Assembly: GCA_022241785.1 (NCBI GenBank)
Contig: JAKOMP010000009.1
Span: 835 to 64,834, forward strand
Reading direction: 5' to 3'
DNA length: 64,000 bases
From: Cyanocohniella sp. LLY
Lineage (GTDB): Bacteria > Cyanobacteriota > Cyanobacteriia > Cyanobacteriales > Nostocaceae
Shown here piece after piece: positions 38,896 to 48,623 of the stretch. Under the pieces are notes generated by a model. It made no database searches, was not told the origin of the DNA, and saw only the letters and a list, made by a program, of their open reading frames with translations. The position numbers were made by a program, and so were the translations under genes. Each line of letters starts with the position of its first letter. Position 1 is the stretch's first letter.

Positions 38896-40062
38896 CTAAA
38901 AAACATCAGCAGGGTCAGCAGAACGTAACTTCCGCATGGCGATCACGCCTGAAAAACTACACATAATGATTGTTAAAATAAATACCGTTATAGCTCGATC
39001 TACTTTCATGCTGATGGGTAGCATGGTGGCTGCGTAAGTTACCTGATACAACCCAAAGGAAAGGAAAAATGCCGGGATAAAACCTAAGATGGCTAAAAAT
39101 AACGCCTCTTGGAGTAAGACTCCCAACAAATAGCGATCGCTATAACCCATTGCTTTGAGGGTGGCATATTCTGGTAAGTGTTCGGAAACATCAGAATATA
39201 GAATCTGATAGACAATGACGATGCCGACAATAAAGCCGACTGCTACACCTAAGCCGAAAATAAACCCAATCCCTGTACCTTCTGCCCAATAATCTTTTTC
39301 TGTTTGGGCAAATCCTTCGGGAGTGAGGACGATGACATCCTTGGGTAGTCCGGCGGCTAGCTGCGATCGCACTGTTTCTGGATCAGCACCTGGTTTGAGG
39401 GTAATTAAGCCAACTTCTATGCGATCGCTTTGACGGTCAGGAAACAGTTGTAAAAATGTCGAATCACTGGTAATTACATTGCCATCAGCCGCAAAGGAAG
39501 CACCGTTACTAAACACGCCCCGCACATTCACGGCTTTATTATTGAGTTCCGTTTGAAAATTACCCGTTTCTTGGAAGATATTACCTACCGCCCCATATTC
39601 TGGGCGACCAGCTTGATCAAACAGAACTTGATGCAACTGTTTAAGATGATCCTGATTTTGTTGCACTTCGGGAAATTTGAATGCAGACTGCGCCGGGTCA
39701 ATACCCCAAACCAAGATAGCCCGGTCAAGACGCGTTTCTGGATTACGCCATTGTCCAGTGCCAATATAAACAGAATTTACTGACTGTACACCCTCATAAC
39801 CCAAGGTCTGATAAAGTCTTTCCCTAGAAAAACTTTTGACCGAAAACAAAGTTTGAAATTGGGGATTAATCAAAACCAAATCTGCTTGTAAATTGCGATG
39901 AGGTTGGATAGCCGCATCAAACAAAGCACTTTCAAAACCCAGCTGAATAAACATCAGCATATCGGCAAAAGTAATACCTGCCACTGCAACGACGAGACGA
40001 GTTTTTTCTTTCATTAACTGTCGCCAAGCCAGCGGTGTTTTACGGAATAGGTGGGAAAACAT
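38896..40062 (-). CDS. DevC-type ABC transporter permease
   Basis: 388 aa with four membrane helices: one near the N-terminus (about 22-42) and three in the C-terminal third, bracketing a large periplasmic domain, the MacB/FtsX layout. Family signatures are PLAWRQLMKEKTRLVVA at the start, LPEYATLKAMGYSDRYL and the closing MRKLRSADPADVF, which is typical of DevC. Fourth gene of the TetR-HlyD-DUF2834-DevC-DevA operon. Confidence 0.93.
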   Translation of the reverse strand: MFSHLFRKTPLAWRQLMKEKTRLVVAVAGITFADMLMFIQLGFESALFDAAIQPHRNLQADLVLINPQFQTLFSVKSFSRERLYQTLGYEGVQSVNSVYIGTGQWRNPETRLDRAILVWGIDPAQSAFKFPEVQQNQDHLKQLHQVLFDQAGRPEYGAVGNIFQETGNFQTELNNKAVNVRGVFSNGASFAADGNVITSDSTFLQLFPDRQSDRIEVGLITLKPGADPETVRSQLAAGLPKDVIVLTPEGFAQTEKDYWAEGTGIGFIFGLGVAVGFIVGIVIVYQILYSDVSEHLPEYATLKAMGYSDRYLLGVLLQEALFLAILGFIPAFFLSFGLYQVTYAATMLPISMKVDRAITVFILTIIMCSFSGVIAMRKLRSADPADVF

Positions 40063-40090
40063 CTTGCAAATGTCTCAATATTAAAGTTAG

Positions 40091-40423
40091 TTAAAAGCTT
40101 GCCGTCTCAGTCTGTTGTTCAAGTTGATACTCTCGCATTAATAGAAATAATGGCAAGGCAAGAGAAACACCAACCAAATTAGCAGCAATGTAAATCCAGA
40201 GATTTGACATTTTTAGACGTGTGCCTTCCCAGTATACAAATACCCAAAGAACTAGGGATGAAACAATTACATCCATGCCAAAAAAAGCAGAAATTTTGTT
40301 AGCAAATAGCTGTTCAAAAAAAAGCTGGATATCAAGATTGTGTTCTAGCACAAATGGCACGAATTGAGAATAAGGCAAAACTGTTCCGGCAATACAAAGC
40401 AGAAGATATATAACTTTCAACAT
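40091..40423 (-). CDS. DUF2834 family membrane protein
   Basis: 110 aa from ATG 40423 (MLKVIYLLLCIAGTVLPYS). Three membrane helices; the N-terminal helix ending in LPYSQFVPFVLEHN and the FFGMDVIVSSLVLWVF segment are typical of DUF2834. Function unknown. Its place between the HlyD-type and DevC genes in one operon suggests it is an accessory part of this exporter. Confidence 0.82.
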   Translation of the reverse strand: MLKVIYLLLCIAGTVLPYSQFVPFVLEHNLDIQLFFEQLFANKISAFFGMDVIVSSLVLWVFVYWEGTRLKMSNLWIYIAANLVGVSLALPLFLLMREYQLEQQTETASF

Positions 40424-40467
40424 GATGAAATTACCTGATTTTTTAATTAATCTGGGCAACAAAGAAT

Positions 40468-41769
40468 TTATAATTCAATAGCTGTCTGCACCTGCAAATT
40501 AGTCAACCCGGCAACTCGTTGACTATCTTCGGGGTTAAGGCGAATTTTGACTTCAATGACGCGGCTATCTAGGTTTTCTCCGGGTTGGTTACTAAAAACG
40601 TTTTGGCGATTTACCTGTAAGCCTATTTGAGAAATTGTTCCTCGCAGTTCGCCATTAAATGCTTGACTGGTAACTGTTGCTGGCCGTCCTAATTGGATTT
40701 TGCTGATGTCTGTTTGATAAACTTCTGCTACAGCAATCATTTGTTCGGTTTGGGCTAAGTCTGCAATCCCGGCATCACGAATTTTTTCTCCGACTCGTGT
40801 ATGAATTTTGAGAATTTGTCCGGCTATTGGTGCTTGAATATTGGTGGCTGCTAAGTTGGTTTCGATTTGTTTGAGTGAAGCGATGGCATTTTCAACTTCA
40901 CTCTGGGCTGCTTGTACATCTACCGGACGGACTTCAGACAGACTTTTAAGTGTAGCTTGGGCTTCGTTAATTTGTTTGTTACTAGTGGCTTGAATCCGAG
41001 TCAGGGCGGCATTGGCTTCAGCTAGTTGCCTACTAGCGGTGGAATTAATGCGATTGAGAACTGCTTCGCCTTCGTCTAGTTGCTGTTGGGCAGTTTCTAA
41101 GCTTAAGCGTTTACTATCAAATAAAGAATTAGAAATTGCTCCTGCCAAGGATAGTTGCTGATAACGTTGATATTCAGCCTCGGCATTATTTAATTCTGCT
41201 TTGAGTTTTTTCATCGTTGCTTCTTGAGCAATTCTATCCCCTTGCCATTGGGCCTCTATGCGGGCGATCGCTTCTTGTTGAGTTATTGTGTCTCCTTGTA
41301 ACTGGGCTTGTAAGCGTTCAATACTTGCCTGTTGTGCCTGAATGTCCCCGGTTTTTGCCCCGGCTTTCACTTGCGCGAGTTTGGCTTGGGCAACTCTTAC
41401 CTGTTTTTCTGCCTGGAGTACAGCAGTTTGTAAGCGTGTGCGTGAGTCTAAAATTGCCACTAACTGCCCAGGTTTTACCATATCGCCTTCCTGGACTAAG
41501 ATTTGAGCCATGCGATCGCCATCTAACTCCAACGGTGCGGAGAGGCTAATCACCTCTGTTTCTGGTTCTAGTCTTCCTAAGGCCGTCACTCTGGGAACTG
41601 TTGGTGAAGTTTCTAATAGTTCGGAAGAGGCTGTTTGACCCATTTGTCCAAACTGAGAAATCCCATACACAGCCATTCCTCCTGTAATTGCCGTGGCAGC
41701 TATTATTAATACAATTAATGTTTTATTAGGAGTTTTAAATAAGCGATTTTGCACCATTTTTTTACTCAA
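40468..41769 (-). CDS. DevB-type membrane-fusion (HlyD) protein
   Basis: 433 aa periplasmic adaptor. One N-terminal membrane anchor (about 17-37), then a lipoyl half-motif (VQEGDMVKPGQLVAILDSRTR), a long coiled coil rich in Ala and Gln (about 120-290), the second lipoyl half (APIAGQILKIHTRVGEKI) and a beta-barrel end. This is the DevB order of domains and would bridge the DevC/DevA pump to an outer-membrane TolC-type channel. It starts 26 bp after the TetR gene ends. Confidence 0.92.
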   Translation of the reverse strand: MSKKMVQNRLFKTPNKTLIVLIIAATAITGGMAVYGISQFGQMGQTASSELLETSPTVPRVTALGRLEPETEVISLSAPLELDGDRMAQILVQEGDMVKPGQLVAILDSRTRLQTAVLQAEKQVRVAQAKLAQVKAGAKTGDIQAQQASIERLQAQLQGDTITQQEAIARIEAQWQGDRIAQEATMKKLKAELNNAEAEYQRYQQLSLAGAISNSLFDSKRLSLETAQQQLDEGEAVLNRINSTASRQLAEANAALTRIQATSNKQINEAQATLKSLSEVRPVDVQAAQSEVENAIASLKQIETNLAATNIQAPIAGQILKIHTRVGEKIRDAGIADLAQTEQMIAVAEVYQTDISKIQLGRPATVTSQAFNGELRGTISQIGLQVNRQNVFSNQPGENLDSRVIEVKIRLNPEDSQRVAGLTNLQVQTAIEL

Positions 41770-41795
41770 TAGGTGTATATTTCCATGCCAAGACT

Positions 41796-42407
41796 TTAAG
41801 GTTTTGCAGCCAAAAAAATATCTTCTGGTTGGTTATTATCTTGCTCCTGTAAATACAGAGTTAGCATTTTCCCTAATAAGGCACATTGTTCAGAGAAATC
41901 AATTGTTTCATTCCCCCATAATTTTTCTAGAATTAAACCATTGACAAAACTCAAGACAAAAGAAGCCAACACTGCATCTTGAATGCCCAAAAATTCATAG
42001 ACTGCCTGTTGGTACCTTTGATTGGCTAGTTTAAAAACACTATTACTGCGGATTTTTTCTGGGTCTTGATGTTGACAAAAATCGACCCAAACGTAAGTCC
42101 ACTTAATAAAATAATCCTCGTTTTTGATTAAATATCTCCCCAAAGCCGCCATTGCTTCTCGCAGTGTTTGAGATCCTTGCATCTCAGCTAATGCTGAACT
42201 GACATCCTGCTTGCTAATCTCCTCAACTAATTGTTCAAACAAAGCTTGTTTACTGGGAAAGTAATGATAAAGCGTACCAGTAGACACGTTTAAACTTTGC
42301 GAAATTTGGCGCATGGTGACCGAACCATAACCTTTTTCAGCAAATAAATCAAAGCACTTTCCGAGGAGTTCTTGGCGATATTGGTCATGGTCAACTATCT
42401 TAGGCAT
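41796..42407 (-). CDS. TetR-family transcriptional regulator
   Basis: 203 aa. The N-terminal HTH is standard (CFDLFAEKGYGSVTMRQIS ... STGTLYHYFPSKQALFEQL, about 14-60), followed by an all-helical ligand-binding domain. First gene of the exporter operon, so it very probably represses it until an inducer binds. An 18-bp imperfect palindrome 15 bp before its start codon is a good candidate operator. Confidence 0.93.
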   Translation of the reverse strand: MPKIVDHDQYRQELLGKCFDLFAEKGYGSVTMRQISQSLNVSTGTLYHYFPSKQALFEQLVEEISKQDVSSALAEMQGSQTLREAMAALGRYLIKNEDYFIKWTYVWVDFCQHQDPEKIRSNSVFKLANQRYQQAVYEFLGIQDAVLASFVLSFVNGLILEKLWGNETIDFSEQCALLGKMLTLYLQEQDNNQPEDIFLAAKP

Positions 42408-42421
42408 GATTTGATTTATTT

Positions 42422-42439
42422 ATATCGAACGCTCGGTAT
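42422..42439. promoter_or_regulatory. Candidate TetR operator
   Basis: ATATCGAACGCTCGGTAT is palindromic at 14 of 18 positions, the size and form of many TetR-family operators. It lies between positions -15 and -32 relative to the regulator's start codon, with AT-rich promoter-like DNA on both sides, suiting autorepression of the whole operon. Confidence 0.6.
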
Positions 42440-42665
42440 TTTTAATATAACAGTAATTAACAAAGAGATATCAAAAATTAGATTAACCTCCAACACCTCT
42501 GCAAACAGAGTCAGATTTGGTAATATTTTTTCCCGTAAATTTGCTGTTTATGCAATAAGTCTGCTGAACACTAGCAGGCTAGTTGTAGTGATTGTAAATT
42601 GATGCTATACACATACACCAATTTAGGCGTGACAGCCAAATATGTCAATATATCTTTATAGACTA

Positions 42666-43031
42666 CTAGCCTAATGCGTGTTTTTGCAAATCATCTAGAG
42701 AACAAACTTCTAAAGCTCTAGCATGAGTAGCGCCAAGAACAACAGGAGGCGCAACACCGGCATCTAATGCTTCTTGCCAACGTGCGGCACATAAACACCA
42801 GCGATCGCCTGGCCGTAATCCCGGAAAATTAAATTGGGGAACGGGTGTGCTGAGGTCATTCCCCTGCAATTGGGTAAACTCTAAAAATTCTGCTGTCACT
42901 TGGGCGCAAATAACGTGCATCCCAAAATCCTGACCACCTGTACTACAAAACCCGTCGCGGTAATACCCAGTCAAAGGAGAAGTGCAGCAACTCTCTAAGT
43001 TTGTACCTAGTACGTTTTTTGCGTCTGCCAT
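42666..43031 (-). CDS. DUF2237 family protein
   Basis: 121 aa, Cys- and Gly-rich. Matches DUF2237: KNVLGTNLESCCTSPLTGYYRDGFC, DFGMHVICAQVTAEFL and PGLRPGDRWCLCAARWQEA, ending ARALEVCSLDDLQKHAL. Five or more conserved Cys suggest metal binding or disulfides. Function unknown. Separated from neighbours by gaps of about 240 bp. Confidence 0.87.
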   Translation of the reverse strand: MADAKNVLGTNLESCCTSPLTGYYRDGFCSTGGQDFGMHVICAQVTAEFLEFTQLQGNDLSTPVPQFNFPGLRPGDRWCLCAARWQEALDAGVAPPVVLGATHARALEVCSLDDLQKHALG

Positions 43032-43271
43032 ATGCGTTTCCTGATCCTTTCTTTCGGTAATTGTAATATGAACCTTGAAAAAAGGTGTTGGTGTAGCCCG
43101 CCGCAGGCATCACTTAAATCAGTTAGGAATTTCCCAAGAATAAATTATCCAATTTACTCAAATAATATTTGTTGTCTTCCCCCTGCTCCCTGCTCCCGTC
43201 CACTGAGCGTAGCCGAAGTGCTGCTCCCCTGCCTACCCCAGCAATGGGATATTTTTTTAGTTGGAAGTCCC

Positions 43272-43958
43272 TTAGGATTCTCGTAATACGTATCCTACGC
43301 CCCGTACTGTTTGAATCAGGCGCTTGTGATTTTCGTCTTCTATCTTCAGGCGTAAATAGCGAATGTACACTTCTATCACATTCGATTCCCCCATAAAGTC
43401 ATAACCCCAGACATTTTCCAAAATTTGTTCGCGGGTTAACACTTCGCGGGGATGTTCCATTAAGTATTTTAATAATTCAAATTCTTTCATTGTCAAATCA
43501 ATTGTCCGTCCGTTGTGTATGGCGCGACGGGTGGCTATATCTAAAACCAATTCTCCGAAACGTAATTGTTCGGTGGTATCAATATCAGGTTTTAAATAAA
43601 GGCGAATTAATTTCAAAAAGTCTTCTGAGCGATAAGGCTTAATTACATAATCATCAGCCCCAGCTTCTAGACAGGCTACACGGTCATCTACTGTATCCCT
43701 GGCCATCATTACCAACACAGGGGCGCACATACCAGCGTTTCTGATATTTTTACACAACGAGAGTCCCGATTCTCCTGAGAGCATCCGGTCTACAACAATT
43801 AAAGCAGGCTGGCTATCACGGCAGTATTGCAAACCGCTAGCCGCATCATGAGCTAAAATCGGCTCATAGCCGGCTTCTTGCAAATCAAAAGCTAGCTGAT
43901 TTGCTAGGCTCTCATCGGTTTCAATCACCAAAACACACTGACTATGAGCAATTGTCAT
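43272..43958 (-). CDS. nrrA: OmpR-family response regulator, NrrA-like
   Basis: 228 aa from ATG 43958 (MTIAHSQCVLVIETDESL). The longer frame from 44006 only adds residues encoded by an STRR repeat. Receiver domain with phosphoacceptor Asp at about 57 (LIVVDRMLSG) and Lys in VIKPYRSED; C-terminal winged helix with VLTREQILENVWG and TVRGVGYVL. The acidic pocket is E-T-D rather than D-D. Sequence resembles Anabaena NrrA, the NtcA-activated regulator of nitrogen-starvation and glycogen catabolism genes. Naming is from memory of the family. I found no clear GTAN8TAC site upstream. Probably follows nadK on one strand. Confidence 0.68.
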   Translation of the reverse strand: MTIAHSQCVLVIETDESLANQLAFDLQEAGYEPILAHDAASGLQYCRDSQPALIVVDRMLSGESGLSLCKNIRNAGMCAPVLVMMARDTVDDRVACLEAGADDYVIKPYRSEDFLKLIRLYLKPDIDTTEQLRFGELVLDIATRRAIHNGRTIDLTMKEFELLKYLMEHPREVLTREQILENVWGYDFMGESNVIEVYIRYLRLKIEDENHKRLIQTVRGVGYVLRES

Positions 43959-43963
43959 AAGAA

Positions 43964-44001
43964 TTTGGGATGTGGGATATGGGATGTGGGATTTGGGATT
44001 T
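43964..44001. repeat. STRR-type heptamer array upstream of the NrrA-like gene
   Basis: Units of GGGAT(G/A/T)T (TTTGGGATGTGGGATATGGG...). It sits 6 bp before the regulator's start codon, within its leader, and encodes the spurious N-terminus of the longer frame. Confidence 0.8.
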
Positions 44002-44215
44002 TCCAATAATCAATCAGCTAATAGATAAAGCCTGAATTAATACCCTGCCGAAATTATTTGAGCAGGTTCAGGTATCAACCATCGAGTTCTCCAATGCAAT
44101 TTTAATCACTAATTCCCAATTCCATCCTTATACCAGTAATTCTGGAAAAAATTACTAAACAAGGAAAAGAAAGATTTTCTTTCTCACCAATACCCCATTA
44201 TCCCATGTTCCATGC

Positions 44216-45133
44216 TCAAGGTAATTCTACCGAAGTAGGTTTGGCGATATGTGGTAAACCCCAACCTAGTTTTTCTCGTAAAATCCGGAAAAATTCGGGT
44301 GGTTGTAGGCGAATGAATTTGACACTGTAATGCGATCGCTCTAAATATACTCGATCCTCCGGAAATATATAACACCCGCCATTACCATCTACCACCATCA
44401 CTAATCGCGGGATATTGACTGGGTAGATACTCACTGTTTCTGTATCGGGAAACACTAATGCCCTAGAAGCTAAAGAATGGGGGCAAATGGGTATCAACTG
44501 CAAAACGGAAACACCAGGAGTCACCACCGGGCCGCCAGCACTCAAGGAATAAGCTGTAGAACCTGTAGGCGTAGAAACTATTACACCATCTGCGGCAATA
44601 TCTACTGGCGCATGACGCCCTACAGCAATTTCAAAATGACACATCGAGGTTAATGGTTCTCGATGTAAAACCATTTCATTTAAGCAGAGGGCTTCCCACA
44701 GTACACAATCACCCCGAAATACTTTGACGGTGAGCATGGCTCGTTCTTCGATTTCATACTCACCTGTGATGGCCTGTTCTATAGCTTGGGGCAGTTGATT
44801 CAGATAAGTTTCTGTCAAAAATCCCATGTGACCAGTATTCACCGTTAGCAGGGGAATACCAATAGGAGCAACCTGGCGAGATGCTGCTAAAACAGTGCCA
44901 TCTCCTCCTAAAACCACAGCGAACTTCATTTGGGAGTCAAAACCAGGGGGTGTCAGTCCATCAACTGGAGTGTGGCATACAGGACTCTCTGGGTTAGAGT
45001 AGCCCAATATGCCGCCAATGCTACTGGTGATACACACATCCCAACCAGCAGCGGTTAGCTGGTCTTTCAGTTCGATAGCGATGCGACCCGCTATCGGTTT
45101 AACGTCATTGTAAATAATGCCTGCTTTCGGCAC
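44216..45133 (-). CDS. nadK: NAD kinase
   Basis: Phosphorylates NAD to NADP. 305 aa. The N-terminus is [15 protein letters not shown], followed by the GGDGT motif ([14 protein letters not shown], about 72-85), [24 protein letters not shown] and the second-domain glycine signature [21 protein letters not shown]. Complete. Cyanobacteria usually carry two NAD kinases; which of the two this is cannot be told here. Confidence 0.95.
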   Translation of the reverse strand: MPKAGIIYNDVKPIAGRIAIELKDQLTAAGWDVCITSSIGGILGYSNPESPVCHTPVDGLTPPGFDSQMKFAVVLGGDGTVLAASRQVAPIGIPLLTVNTGHMGFLTETYLNQLPQAIEQAITGEYEIEERAMLTVKVFRGDCVLWEALCLNEMVLHREPLTSMCHFEIAVGRHAPVDIAADGVIVSTPTGSTAYSLSAGGPVVTPGVSVLQLIPICPHSLASRALVFPDTETVSIYPVNIPRLVMVVDGNGGCYIFPEDRVYLERSHYSVKFIRLQPPEFFRILREKLGWGLPHIAKPTSVELP

Positions 45134-45300
45134 ACTTAAATATCCAAGTTTTAACGATGCTTTTTACTTATGTCATCCTGACATATTTTGGTCAGTGTAG
45201 TCATTAGTCTGCCAAAAAATCACTGGGAATCCCACTTTTATCAGCAGATAAGGATAGTGAGGGAAATTTGACCATTTCCCTACCCCCTATTGCCCATTTC

Positions 45301-46305
45301 CTATTGACTATTAACTTTGGAAGATTGCTTAAAGGGAGTTTTTTTTGGTTTCTGGTCTTTCTTTCTAGATTTATTTTTATCGTAGTCTAGCTGTTTGAGC
45401 TTCTTCATGATGCGACTGAAGTACTCTTGCAAGTAGCTTTCGAGAGTGGTGGTTTGTTGTTGATCTAACCCAAAGACTTGGTAAACTTCATCCATCTGGG
45501 CATTTAACGGTTTACCACTAGCTAAGACTTCCGTAAACTCCAATCTATCAGCAACATTCCATCCCCACTGAAAAAAGCGGATGATGCGGCGCACGGTACG
45601 TAAGAGGTTGATTGGCATCCGTGTGACTCTAGCTTCTTTGCCAGACAACCGTTCACACAAGTTAATAATTTCCTCAGCACTCCAAGCACGGGTACCAACT
45701 ACAGGGAAAGCTTGTTTTTCTGTGGCTGGTACACTCAAGGCGCGGATAGCAAACTTAGCAATATCTTGAGTATCCATATAGGCAATAGGTGAAGAATCAC
45801 CAGTTACCCAGACTGGTTGATTTTCCAAAATGGGGATGCCATATTGACCAATTAGCCCTTGCATAAAGCCAGCTAACCGTAAAATTGTGTAATTTATCCC
45901 AGATTCAGCTAAAAATAGTTCTGTGCATCGCTTAATTTCCATCAGCGGCACTTCTGGATACTTCTCGGCATCAAGAATAGAAAAGAATATAAAACGCTCA
46001 ACACCAGCAGTTTTCGCTGCTTGAATTAATGCTACTTGTCCATCCCAATCCACTTGTTTAATAGTCAGTGAATCTGTCGCCCGAGATGTTGCAGCATCAA
46101 TAACTGCGGTGACACCTTCCATTGCTCCTGTGAGGCTCTGGGGGTTACACAAATCTCCGCGGACTAATTCGGCACCCCATTCTTTGAGAAAAGCAGCTCT
46201 TTTGGTACTCCGTACAAGACACCGTACCTTATATCCTTCATCGATGGCACGACGAGCCACTTGTCTTCCTAAGGTGCCTGTTGCACCGACGATTAATAAA
46301 GTCAT
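45301..46305 (-). CDS. Ycf39-like NAD(P)-binding SDR protein
   Basis: 334 aa atypical short-chain dehydrogenase with an N-terminal Rossmann motif (LLIVGATGTLGRQVARRAID) and VRCLVRSTKRAAFLKEWGA, then FIFFSILDAEKYPEVPLM and YTILRLAGFMQGLIGQYG. This pattern is that of Ycf39/HCF244-type proteins, which assist early photosystem II assembly and chlorophyll delivery to D1. The final 30 residues are Lys-rich, an uncommon extension. It lies directly after petM on the same strand. Confidence 0.87.
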   Translation of the reverse strand: MTLLIVGATGTLGRQVARRAIDEGYKVRCLVRSTKRAAFLKEWGAELVRGDLCNPQSLTGAMEGVTAVIDAATSRATDSLTIKQVDWDGQVALIQAAKTAGVERFIFFSILDAEKYPEVPLMEIKRCTELFLAESGINYTILRLAGFMQGLIGQYGIPILENQPVWVTGDSSPIAYMDTQDIAKFAIRALSVPATEKQAFPVVGTRAWSAEEIINLCERLSGKEARVTRMPINLLRTVRRIIRFFQWGWNVADRLEFTEVLASGKPLNAQMDEVYQVFGLDQQQTTTLESYLQEYFSRIMKKLKQLDYDKNKSRKKDQKPKKTPFKQSSKVNSQ

Positions 46306-46485
46306 GGGGGTACTAATAAATTTTTAAGTTTTATGAAAAGAATCTTAACAGAATTATCTCTCTAAACAAAACTTTACATTTTTTTTAGAAACTAAATTGA
46401 AGGCTGGGGACTGGGAAGATGAGAATAAAGCCTTGTTTCTAGCCGAAGCGCCTTTAGCCCCTAATCTCTAGTCCCCAGCGAGGAA

Positions 46486-46590
46486 TTATTCCTCTGCGCC
46501 TTGAATTTTCAGTAATAAAGCGCCTAAAGCCCAACCTACAAAAATTAAACCGAAAGATAACAGTGCTGCATTTAAAATTTCGCCGCCCAT
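46486..46590 (-). CDS. petM: Cytochrome b6f complex subunit 7 (PetM)
   Basis: A 34-residue gene with a single membrane helix, beginning [19 protein letters not shown] and ending [10 protein letters not shown]. PetM is one of the small stabilising subunits of the thylakoid cytochrome b6f complex. AGGAG lies 10 bases upstream of ATG 46590. The Ycf39-like gene follows on the same strand, 180 bp downstream. Confidence 0.95.
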   Translation of the reverse strand: MGGEILNAALLSFGLIFVGWALGALLLKIQGAEE

Positions 46591-46868
46591 TGATGTGATT
46601 CTCCTTTGCGTATGGTTTTACAATTTCCTGAGTCTGAGGCTGTTTTATTAGATTGGGAGCAATTACTCTCATCTAATTTGCATCAGTCATTTGATCCAGG
46701 TATTTGAATTTTACGTCTACCAATGTCCTGATGCAGACTCCGGTAAACTAGCTCTACAACAGCTACTGTGGGATTAGTCCTGTGTAAATAATTCTAAACC
46801 AGTTTTATCTTCAATCCCTAATTTAAGGATAGGGAAGTAGTATCGTCAACAAATTATTAAGCAATAAT

Positions 46869-47942
46869 ATGTATCAAATAAATACTAATAATTCAACAAA
46901 TATACATAAACATCATCGCCCCCGCTTGGCGTTGACACTAGGAGATCCAGCAGGAATTGGTCCAGAGGTAATTTTAAAAGCTTTGGCAGATATTACAGCT
47001 AGTCATCATTGCGACATAACAGTAGTAGGTAGTAAGGATTTGCTATTAGAGATTTATGAGAAGCTGAATTTAGCAGGTTTGGCAAATCCCAGCGAACTGC
47101 AACTGATGGATGTGCCATTAAATCAGGAAATTGCCGACAATATTATTATTGGTACCGGAAATGCGGCTAGTGGTGCGGCTAGTTTTGCTTATATGGAATA
47201 CGCGATCGCCTGCACATTAGCTGGTAAATTTGATGGTATTGTTACCGGCCCCATCGCTAAATCTGCCTGGAAAGCAGCAGGATATCATTATCCAGGACAA
47301 ACGGAACTCTTGGCAGAGAAATCAGGTGTTGACCGTTTTGGGATGTTATTTGTCGCGCGATCGCCTCATACTAATTGGACACTCCGCAGTTTACTTGCAA
47401 CTACACATATTCCCCTAAGTCAAGTAGCCAATACATTAACACCACATTTATTGACGAAAAAACTAGATTTAATGGTGGAGTGTTTAAAAGCAGACTTTGG
47501 CATAGAAAATGGGAGAATTGCGATCGCAGGTTTAAATCCCCACAGTGGCGAACAAGGACAACTGGGAAATGAAGAACAAGATTGGTTGATTCCCTGGTTA
47601 GAACAAGAACGGCAAAATCGACCTCATTGGCAGCTAGAGGGGCCAATACCACCAGATACAATGTGGGTTAAGCCTGGTCAAGCTTGGTATGGCAATTCTG
47701 CTGTTCAAAATCCCGCAGATGGGTATTTAGCGCTTTATCACGATCAAGGTTTAATTCCTGTAAAGTTGATGGCCTTTGACCGCGCTGTTAATACTACTAT
47801 TGGTTTACCTTTTGTGCGGACTTCACCAGATCATGGCACAGCATTTGATATTGCAGGTAAAGGAATTGCTGACGCGACAAGTATGCAAGCAGCCATAGAG
47901 TTAGCGGCTGAGTTAGTTAGTCAAAGGTTAGCAGTGAAATAG
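46869..47942 (+). CDS. pdxA: 4-hydroxythreonine-4-phosphate dehydrogenase
   Basis: NAD-dependent oxidation of 4-phosphohydroxy-threonine in pyridoxal phosphate synthesis. 357 aa. Motifs: [19 protein letters not shown] at the start, [37 protein letters not shown], and the metal-site [36 protein letters not shown]. Metal ligands (His residues in these stretches) are all present. Start ATG 46869; the first 20 residues are variable and Asn-rich. Two-component genes converge on its 3' end with a 2-bp gap. Confidence 0.96.
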   Translation: MYQINTNNSTNIHKHHRPRLALTLGDPAGIGPEVILKALADITASHHCDITVVGSKDLLLEIYEKLNLAGLANPSELQLMDVPLNQEIADNIIIGTGNAASGAASFAYMEYAIACTLAGKFDGIVTGPIAKSAWKAAGYHYPGQTELLAEKSGVDRFGMLFVARSPHTNWTLRSLLATTHIPLSQVANTLTPHLLTKKLDLMVECLKADFGIENGRIAIAGLNPHSGEQGQLGNEEQDWLIPWLEQERQNRPHWQLEGPIPPDTMWVKPGQAWYGNSAVQNPADGYLALYHDQGLIPVKLMAFDRAVNTTIGLPFVRTSPDHGTAFDIAGKGIADATSMQAAIELAAELVSQRLAVK

Positions 47943-47944
47943 GA

Positions 47945-48622
47945 TTACTCTTCAATCATCAAGTTACTTTTAATTAAGCCTTTTTGCATGGCCACAAACA
48001 CAGCTTGGGAGCGATCGCTTACTTCTAGTTTATGTAAAATAGCATGAACATGAACTCTCACTGTTCCAGGAGTAATATATAATGCCAAAGCAATTTGTTG
48101 ATTAGTTTTTCCGGCTGCCAAAAAAGATAAAATTTCTTGTTCACGCTGAGTCAAAGGATTGGCAGTTTTAGATATATTCTCCGAATAAGGCTCAGAGCTA
48201 AAAGTAGCACGAATTTCATTTGTTGCTGTTTCATCCCACCAGGATGCACCCACAGCCACAGAACGCAGTGCTAATACTAATTTTTCCGCAGCAATTCCTT
48301 TGAGGCAATAACCTTGAGCGCCAGCCGCAATCAACCGCGAAATCAGGGTTTTTTGAGAATGAGAAGTTAAAACTAAAACTGGTAAACGAGGATTTTGCTG
48401 CTTAATTTGTTTACACGCCTCCAGTCCGCCAATACCGGGTAATCCCACATCTAGCAACACCACATCCAGAGTGTGTTGATGGACTAACTCAATAGCGGTT
48501 TCACCATCTTCAGCCTCAGCCACAATTTCCAGCCCAATTTCTTCCTGCAATCGCACGCGCAAGCCTAAACGAAATAGTTCATCATCCTCAACTAAAAGAA
48601 TTTTGATGGGGGTAGACAGCAT
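47945..48622 (-). CDS. NarL/LuxR-family response regulator
   Basis: 225 aa: receiver domain with acidic VEDDE and phosphoacceptor Asp58 (VVLLDVGLPG), Lys in CLKGIAAEKL, then a LuxR-type HTH (LTQREQEILSFLAAGKTNQQIALALYI, split around 160-186). The gene starts 1 bp after the histidine kinase gene, so the two form one operon and one pathway. Targets unknown; divergence from the kdp operon makes it a candidate regulator there. Confidence 0.93.
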   Translation of the reverse strand: MLSTPIKILLVEDDELFRLGLRVRLQEEIGLEIVAEAEDGETAIELVHQHTLDVVLLDVGLPGIGGLEACKQIKQQNPRLPVLVLTSHSQKTLISRLIAAGAQGYCLKGIAAEKLVLALRSVAVGASWWDETATNEIRATFSSEPYSENISKTANPLTQREQEILSFLAAGKTNQQIALALYITPGTVRVHVHAILHKLEVSDRSQAVFVAMQKGLIKSNLMIEE

Positions 48623-48623
48623 C

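Noticed and set aside
43959-44006. Longer N-terminus for the NrrA-like regulator
   Set aside because: The 16 extra residues are encoded by an STRR heptamer array and do not resemble receiver-domain starts. ATG 43958 fits the family.
43959-44215. NtcA site (GTA-N8-TAC) upstream of the NrrA-like gene
   Set aside because: Looked for on both strands and not found in the 257 bp before the gene. The regulator could be transcribed from further upstream.
46454-46672. 72-codon frame overlapping petM
   Set aside because: Same strand but different frame. The real gene is the 34-codon petM, with a good Shine-Dalgarno and an unmistakable product.
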